8,414 nt of DNA from an uncultured Eubacterium sp. (GTDB lineage Bacteria > Bacillota > Clostridia > Oscillospirales > Acutalibacteraceae), in assembly GCA_945980015.1 (NCBI GenBank), contig CAMFQI010000029.1, forward strand, positions 1 to 8,414. Reading direction: 5' to 3'. The position numbers and the translations under genes are program-made. Below, one piece after another: positions 4,833 to 8,414 of this stretch (the stretch's first letter is position 1; each line of letters opens with the position of its first letter). Below the pieces are notes generated by a model that worked only from the letters and a program-made list of their open reading frames with translations, was not told the DNA's origin and ran no database searches.

Positions 4833-6565
4833 AAAAGCTTGCAAAATATATGCACGGCTTGGGATATTTATGCATTGCAAGTGCTCTGGGTATGATAATC
4901 GAGGCAATATGCGAGCTTGCAATGCCGTCTATTGCAAACAGTGTATACGAGCAGGTAAAGTCGGCAAGCGGCGACACCACAGAAATAAAGCAATATGTTA
5001 TCAAGGTCGGTCTTCTTATGCTCTTGATGGCTGTAATCGGACTTGCAGGTGGTCTCATAACAATGAAATCCTCATCCGTTGTAAGCCAAAAATTCAGCTA
5101 CCGACTGAGAAAATCAATGTATGAAAAAATAAGCTCATTTTCATTTAAGAACATTGACACGTTTTCAACCTCGTCGCTTACAACAAGAATGACGAACGAC
5201 GTTACAATGCTTCAAAACACGCTTATGATGGGACTGAGAATACTCGTAAGAGGTCCCGCACTACTCGTAGTTTCGGCTGTTTTTGCATTTTCGATTAACG
5301 CAAAATTGTCTCTAATTCTTATTGTACTTCTTCCGATTATGGCGGTAATCATTGCTTTGATTTTGAAATTCGGTTTTCCAATGTTCCAAAAAATGCAAAA
5401 GCGTATTGACGACCTGAACAGAGTTGTTCAGGAAAATCTGATAGGCATAAGAGTAGTTAAAGCTTATGTGCGTGAAAAAGAGGAAAAGGACAAGTTTCAT
5501 AACGCCTCCGACAATCTTGCCGAGCAAGGAGCAAAGGCGGCAGGACTTATTGTTACGATAATGCCGATAATGATGCTTTTGATGAACGCAGTTATCGTTT
5601 ATATCTACTACAAAGGCTCAATAGACGCAAGCAAGGGACTTATGGACGTAGGTCAGGTATCTGTATTTGCAAACTACATAATGCAGGTGCTTATGAACAT
5701 AATGATGATTTCGATGATTATGCTTCAGCTCACACGAGCAAAGGCGTGCGGCGACAGAATTATTGAGGTTTTGGACACCGAGATTGATATCACAAACCCC
5801 GAAAACGCATACATTCCGACCTCTCCAAAGGGTGAGCTTGAGTTCAAAAATGTAAGCTTCGGCTACAACGAGGGCATTGATATACTGAATAACATCAGCT
5901 TCAAGGCAAAGGCAGGAAGCATTGTCGGAATAATCGGTTCCACCGGCTGCGGCAAGTCAAGTCTTGTTAATCTTATTCCTAGGCTTTATGACGTTACAGA
6001 CGGCGAAATATTGATTGACGGAGTTGACGTAAGAAAATACGACATTGAAGCCTTGCGTGATATGATAGGAGTTGTGCTTCAAAAAAATCTTTTGTTCACG
6101 GGAACGATAAAAGAAAATATCCGTTGGGGCAAGTCCGACGCAACAGACGAGGAAATCATAAATGCGTGCAAATCGGCACAGGCTCACGACTTCATTATGA
6201 GCCTGCCCGACGGCTATGATACTGTTCTTGCACAGGGCGGTCTTAATCTCTCGGGAGGACAAAAGCAAAGGCTTTGTATTGCAAGAGCGATAATCAAGCA
6301 GCCGAAAATTTTGATTTTAGACGACAGTACATCGGCGGTTGATACCGCAACTGAGGCAAAAATCCGTGAATGCTTCTACAAGGAGCTCAAGGACACAACA
6401 GTCTTGATTATTGCACAAAGAATTACGTCGGTAATGAACGCAGACGAGATTATAGTGCTTGACGACGGAATGGCAGAAAGCATAGGAACTCACGACGAGC
6501 TTATGCAAAGCAGTGAAATTTATAAGGAAATCTTCAAAACTCAGCAGAAAGGAGTGATGGAATAA
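4826..6565 (+). CDS. Heterodimeric ABC exporter, subunit 1 (degenerate catalytic motifs)
   Basis: A 579-residue half-transporter with an N-terminal six-helix exporter domain (about 1-305) fused to a C-terminal ATPase domain (about 337-575). ATPase motifs: Walker A GSTGCGKSS (371-379), Q-loop Gln419, signature LSGGQ (475-479), Walker B ILILDD (495-500). Two key residues differ from the active consensus: Asp500 replaces the catalytic Glu, and Gln531 (IAQR) replaces the switch His. This pattern marks the subunit carrying the degenerate site in heterodimers such as TM287/288 and BmrCD. Its intact LSGGQ would complete the active site of subunit 2. The ATG at 4826 is the first in frame after a stop, with AAAGGAG 11 bases upstream. 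It overlaps the MarR gene by 7 bp and subunit 2 by 1 bp. Multidrug or toxic-compound export is likely; the substrate is unknown. Confidence 0.95.
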   Translation: MLKKLAKYMHGLGYLCIASALGMIIEAICELAMPSIANSVYEQVKSASGDTTEIKQYVIKVGLLMLLMAVIGLAGGLITMKSSSVVSQKFSYRLRKSMYEKISSFSFKNIDTFSTSSLTTRMTNDVTMLQNTLMMGLRILVRGPALLVVSAVFAFSINAKLSLILIVLLPIMAVIIALILKFGFPMFQKMQKRIDDLNRVVQENLIGIRVVKAYVREKEEKDKFHNASDNLAEQGAKAAGLIVTIMPIMMLLMNAVIVYIYYKGSIDASKGLMDVGQVSVFANYIMQVLMNIMMISMIMLQLTRAKACGDRIIEVLDTEIDITNPENAYIPTSPKGELEFKNVSFGYNEGIDILNNISFKAKAGSIVGIIGSTGCGKSSLVNLIPRLYDVTDGEILIDGVDVRKYDIEALRDMIGVVLQKNLLFTGTIKENIRWGKSDATDEEIINACKSAQAHDFIMSLPDGYDTVLAQGGLNLSGGQKQRLCIARAIIKQPKILILDDSTSAVDTATEAKIRECFYKELKDTTVLIIAQRITSVMNADEIIVLDDGMAESIGTHDELMQSSEIYKEIFKTQQKGVME

Positions 6566-8368
6566 TGCCTCCGATGGGACCAAAGGGACAGCCCGGCGAA
6601 AAGCCGAAGAATGTCAAGAAAACATTTTCACGAATTTTGGAATACATAGGAAGAAGCAAGGCGTTATTACTCATTGTATTCCTTTCATTAATCGGCGGTA
6701 CGGTATGTCAGATGGCGGCTTCGTATTGGCTCAAGCCCATACTTGACGACGTTGCGTCATCCATTATGGCAGGTACATTTGCAAGCGAGGGCTATAAAAT
6801 ACTTATCAAAAACCTTGTAATCGTATCGTCGTTTTATATCGGTGCGAGTCTGTTCAGCTTTATGCAGGCAAAAATTATGGTAAAAATTGCCTACAAAACG
6901 ACAAATATTATACGTAAGGATTTGTTCAACCATATGCAAACCCTACCTCTTAAATATTTTGACAGTAAAACGCACGGTGAGATTATGAGCCGTTTTACTA
7001 ACGATGTTGACAATATTCAAATGATGCTCGAACAGACAATAGTTCAGCTTGTTTCCTCGATATTCAGCTTTGTCGGAATAATAATAATGATGGTTGTGCT
7101 TGAATGGAGACTGTTTATTGTTGCGAGCGTATTTCTTGTTATAATGCTTGTAAACTCCCTGAATATTGCGAAGCGTACAAGAAAATATTTCAAGGCTCAG
7201 CAAACCGCACTCGGCGAAATGAACGGAAACATTGAAGAAACAATCGAGGGTATGAAGGTTGTCAAGGTTTTTAATCACGAGCAACAGGCAAAGCAAGATT
7301 TCGACGAGCTTAACGAAAAATTCCGCAAGACCGCAACGAATGCGAATTTCTACAGCGGAATTATGGGTCCGTGCTCAACAGGAATAAACAACGCTTCATA
7401 CGCAAGCGTTACGCTTATCGGCGGCTTTCTCGTTTTGACAAGAGGTATGAGCATCGGTACATTCTTTACATTTTTGAGCTACTCAAAGCAGTTTACTCAA
7501 CCGATAAACCAAATCATGAACCAGATGAACAATATCTTTTCGGCTCTTGCAGGTGCAGAAAGAGTATTCGACGTTATGGATATGGAAAGCGAGGTTGACG
7601 ACGGAACCGTTACTCTTGAGGAGGTTCATACCGAAAACGGTAAGGTTTGGAGCTGGGTTGACGGCGACAAAAGAATACCCGTTAAAGGCGAGGTTGTTTT
7701 CGACAACGTCACCTTCGGCTACAACGATGACAAAGTCGTTTTGCACGATATAAATCTTTATGCAAAGCAGGCGCAGAAGATTGCTTTTGTAGGCTCAACG
7801 GGTGCGGGAAAAACAACTATCACAAACCTCATCAACCGCTTTTATGATATTCAGCAGGGCACAATAACATATGACGGAATAGACATCAAGCGTATTAAAA
7901 AGGCAGATTTAAGACGTTCGCTGGCAATGGTTTTGCAGGACACTCACCTGTTTACAGGAACGATTATGGACAACATCCGATACGGCAGACCTGACGCAAC
8001 CGACGAGGAATGTATCGCAGCTTCAAAGCTTGCGTCGGCACACTCATTTATCAAGCATCTTCCCGACGGCTACAACACAGTTTTAACCTCGGACGGTTCA
8101 AATCTCAGTCAGGGACAGCGTCAGCTTTTGGCGATTGCAAGAGCTGCCGTTGCAGACCCTCCGGTTATGATTCTCGACGAGGCAACCTCCTCAATAGACA
8201 CGAGAACAGAGGCTCATATCGAAAAGGGTATGGACTCGCTTATGGTCGGAAGAACCGTATTTGTTATTGCACACAGGCTTTCCACCGTCAGAAATTCAAA
8301 CGCAATTATGGTTTTGGAAAACGGCGAGATTATTGAACGAGGAGACCATGACGTGCTGATGTCACAAC
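6565..8368 (+). CDS. Heterodimeric ABC exporter, subunit 2 (catalytic; 3' end missing at contig edge)
   Basis: Partner of the preceding gene. The visible 601 residues contain a Pro/Gly-rich cytosolic N-terminus (MPPMGPKGQPGEKP), a six-helix exporter domain (about 30-325), a linker with an extra segment (about 342-373, rich in E/D/V), and the ATPase domain. Motifs: Walker A GSTGAGKTT (410-418), Q-loop Gln458, Walker B VMILDE (534-539) with catalytic Glu539, and switch His570 in IAHR. The signature is LSQGQ (514-518) instead of LSGGQ, which would complete the degenerate site of subunit 1. Its ATG shares one base with the previous stop (TAATG), with AAAGGAG upstream. Gln601 is the last genuine residue; roughly the last 20-30 residues of a normal subunit are missing. 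The apparent continuation to a stop at 8404-8406 is adapter-encoded. Family is certain; completeness is not. Confidence 0.95.
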
Positions 8369-8414
8369 CTGTCTCTTATACACATCTCCGAGCCCACGAG
8401 ACGTAGAGGAATCT
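8369..8414 (+). other. Illumina Nextera adapter at contig end (artefact)
   Basis: Bases 8369-8387 are CTGTCTCTTATACACATCT, the 19-bp Tn5 mosaic end used in tagmentation libraries. They are followed by CCGAGCCCACGAGAC (8388-8402, the Nextera read-2 side), then an 8-base stretch GTAGAGGA (8403-8410) in the index position, and ATCT, the start of the P7 arm. From memory the index equals Nextera N712. It encodes the false protein tail PVSYTHLRAHET. This is not native DNA and not a Tn5 insertion. Confidence 0.98.

Noticed and set aside
4816..5124. Small open frame overlapping the start of ABC subunit 1
   Set aside because: It is a shadow of the exporter gene in another frame, with no recognisable domain. 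Other overlapping frames inside the MATE, rsmA and ABC genes were rejected for the same reason.
8369..8387. 19-bp Tn5 mosaic end as evidence of a Tn5/IS50 insertion
   Set aside because: It is followed directly by Nextera read-2 adapter, an index-like octamer and the P7 start, and there is no transposon sequence. It is library adapter.
8368..8406. Complete C-terminus and stop codon of ABC subunit 2
   Set aside because: The last 12 codons and the stop are adapter-derived; the native reading frame is open at the contig end.
1..8414. tRNA/rRNA genes, CRISPR array, riboswitch, toxin-antitoxin or phage-defence genes
   Set aside because: I looked for the usual sequence signs on both strands and found none; all substantial coding space is accounted for by known families.

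Overview
The window looks like the end of a draft-assembly contig from a low-to-moderate GC Gram-positive anaerobe, most likely a Clostridia member of the Ruminococcus/Oscillospiraceae kind. The grounds are A/T-leaning codon use, strong GGAG-type ribosome binding sites, sigma-A-like promoters, TTG starts, and gene families typical of that group (a MepA-like MATE pump, and a MarR regulator followed by a paired ABC exporter). No species can be named from the sequence alone. Genuine sequence stops at 8368. Bases 8369-8414 are an Illumina Nextera adapter.

Layout: 3-149 (+) is the 3' end of an unrecognised gene. It converges on a membrane-anchored extracellular alpha/beta hydrolase (208-1152, -), and the two share a bidirectional terminator. 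Next comes a degenerate GNAT-like protein (1232-1813, -) with its own promoter and terminator; the terminator stem overlaps the hydrolase promoter. After that is a two-gene minus-strand operon, rsmA/ksgA (3332-4192) and a MATE drug/sodium antiporter (1935-3335), which overlap by 4 bp. A 166-bp divergent intergenic region (4193-4358) holds one promoter per direction and two perfect TTAGCCGACTAA palindromes. The plus-strand operon is then a MarR/SlyA-type regulator (4359-4832) and two half-transporter genes (4826-6565 and 6565-8368, the second cut off by the contig end).

How the genes work together: the regulator gene is preceded by SlyA-like operators at its own transcription start, so it probably represses the regulator-ABC-ABC operon until a ligand releases it. 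The two ABC subunits have complementary degenerate motifs. Subunit 1 has Asp for the catalytic Glu and Gln for the switch His; subunit 2 has LSQGQ for LSGGQ. This is the signature of a heterodimeric exporter of the TM287/288, BmrCD or EfrAB type with one active and one degenerate ATP site. A MATE pump lies on the other side of the same regulatory region, so the locus is best read as a multidrug/toxic-compound efflux locus with a housekeeping rRNA methyltransferase embedded in it. I see no RNA genes, CRISPR array, intact mobile element or clearly unprecedented system.
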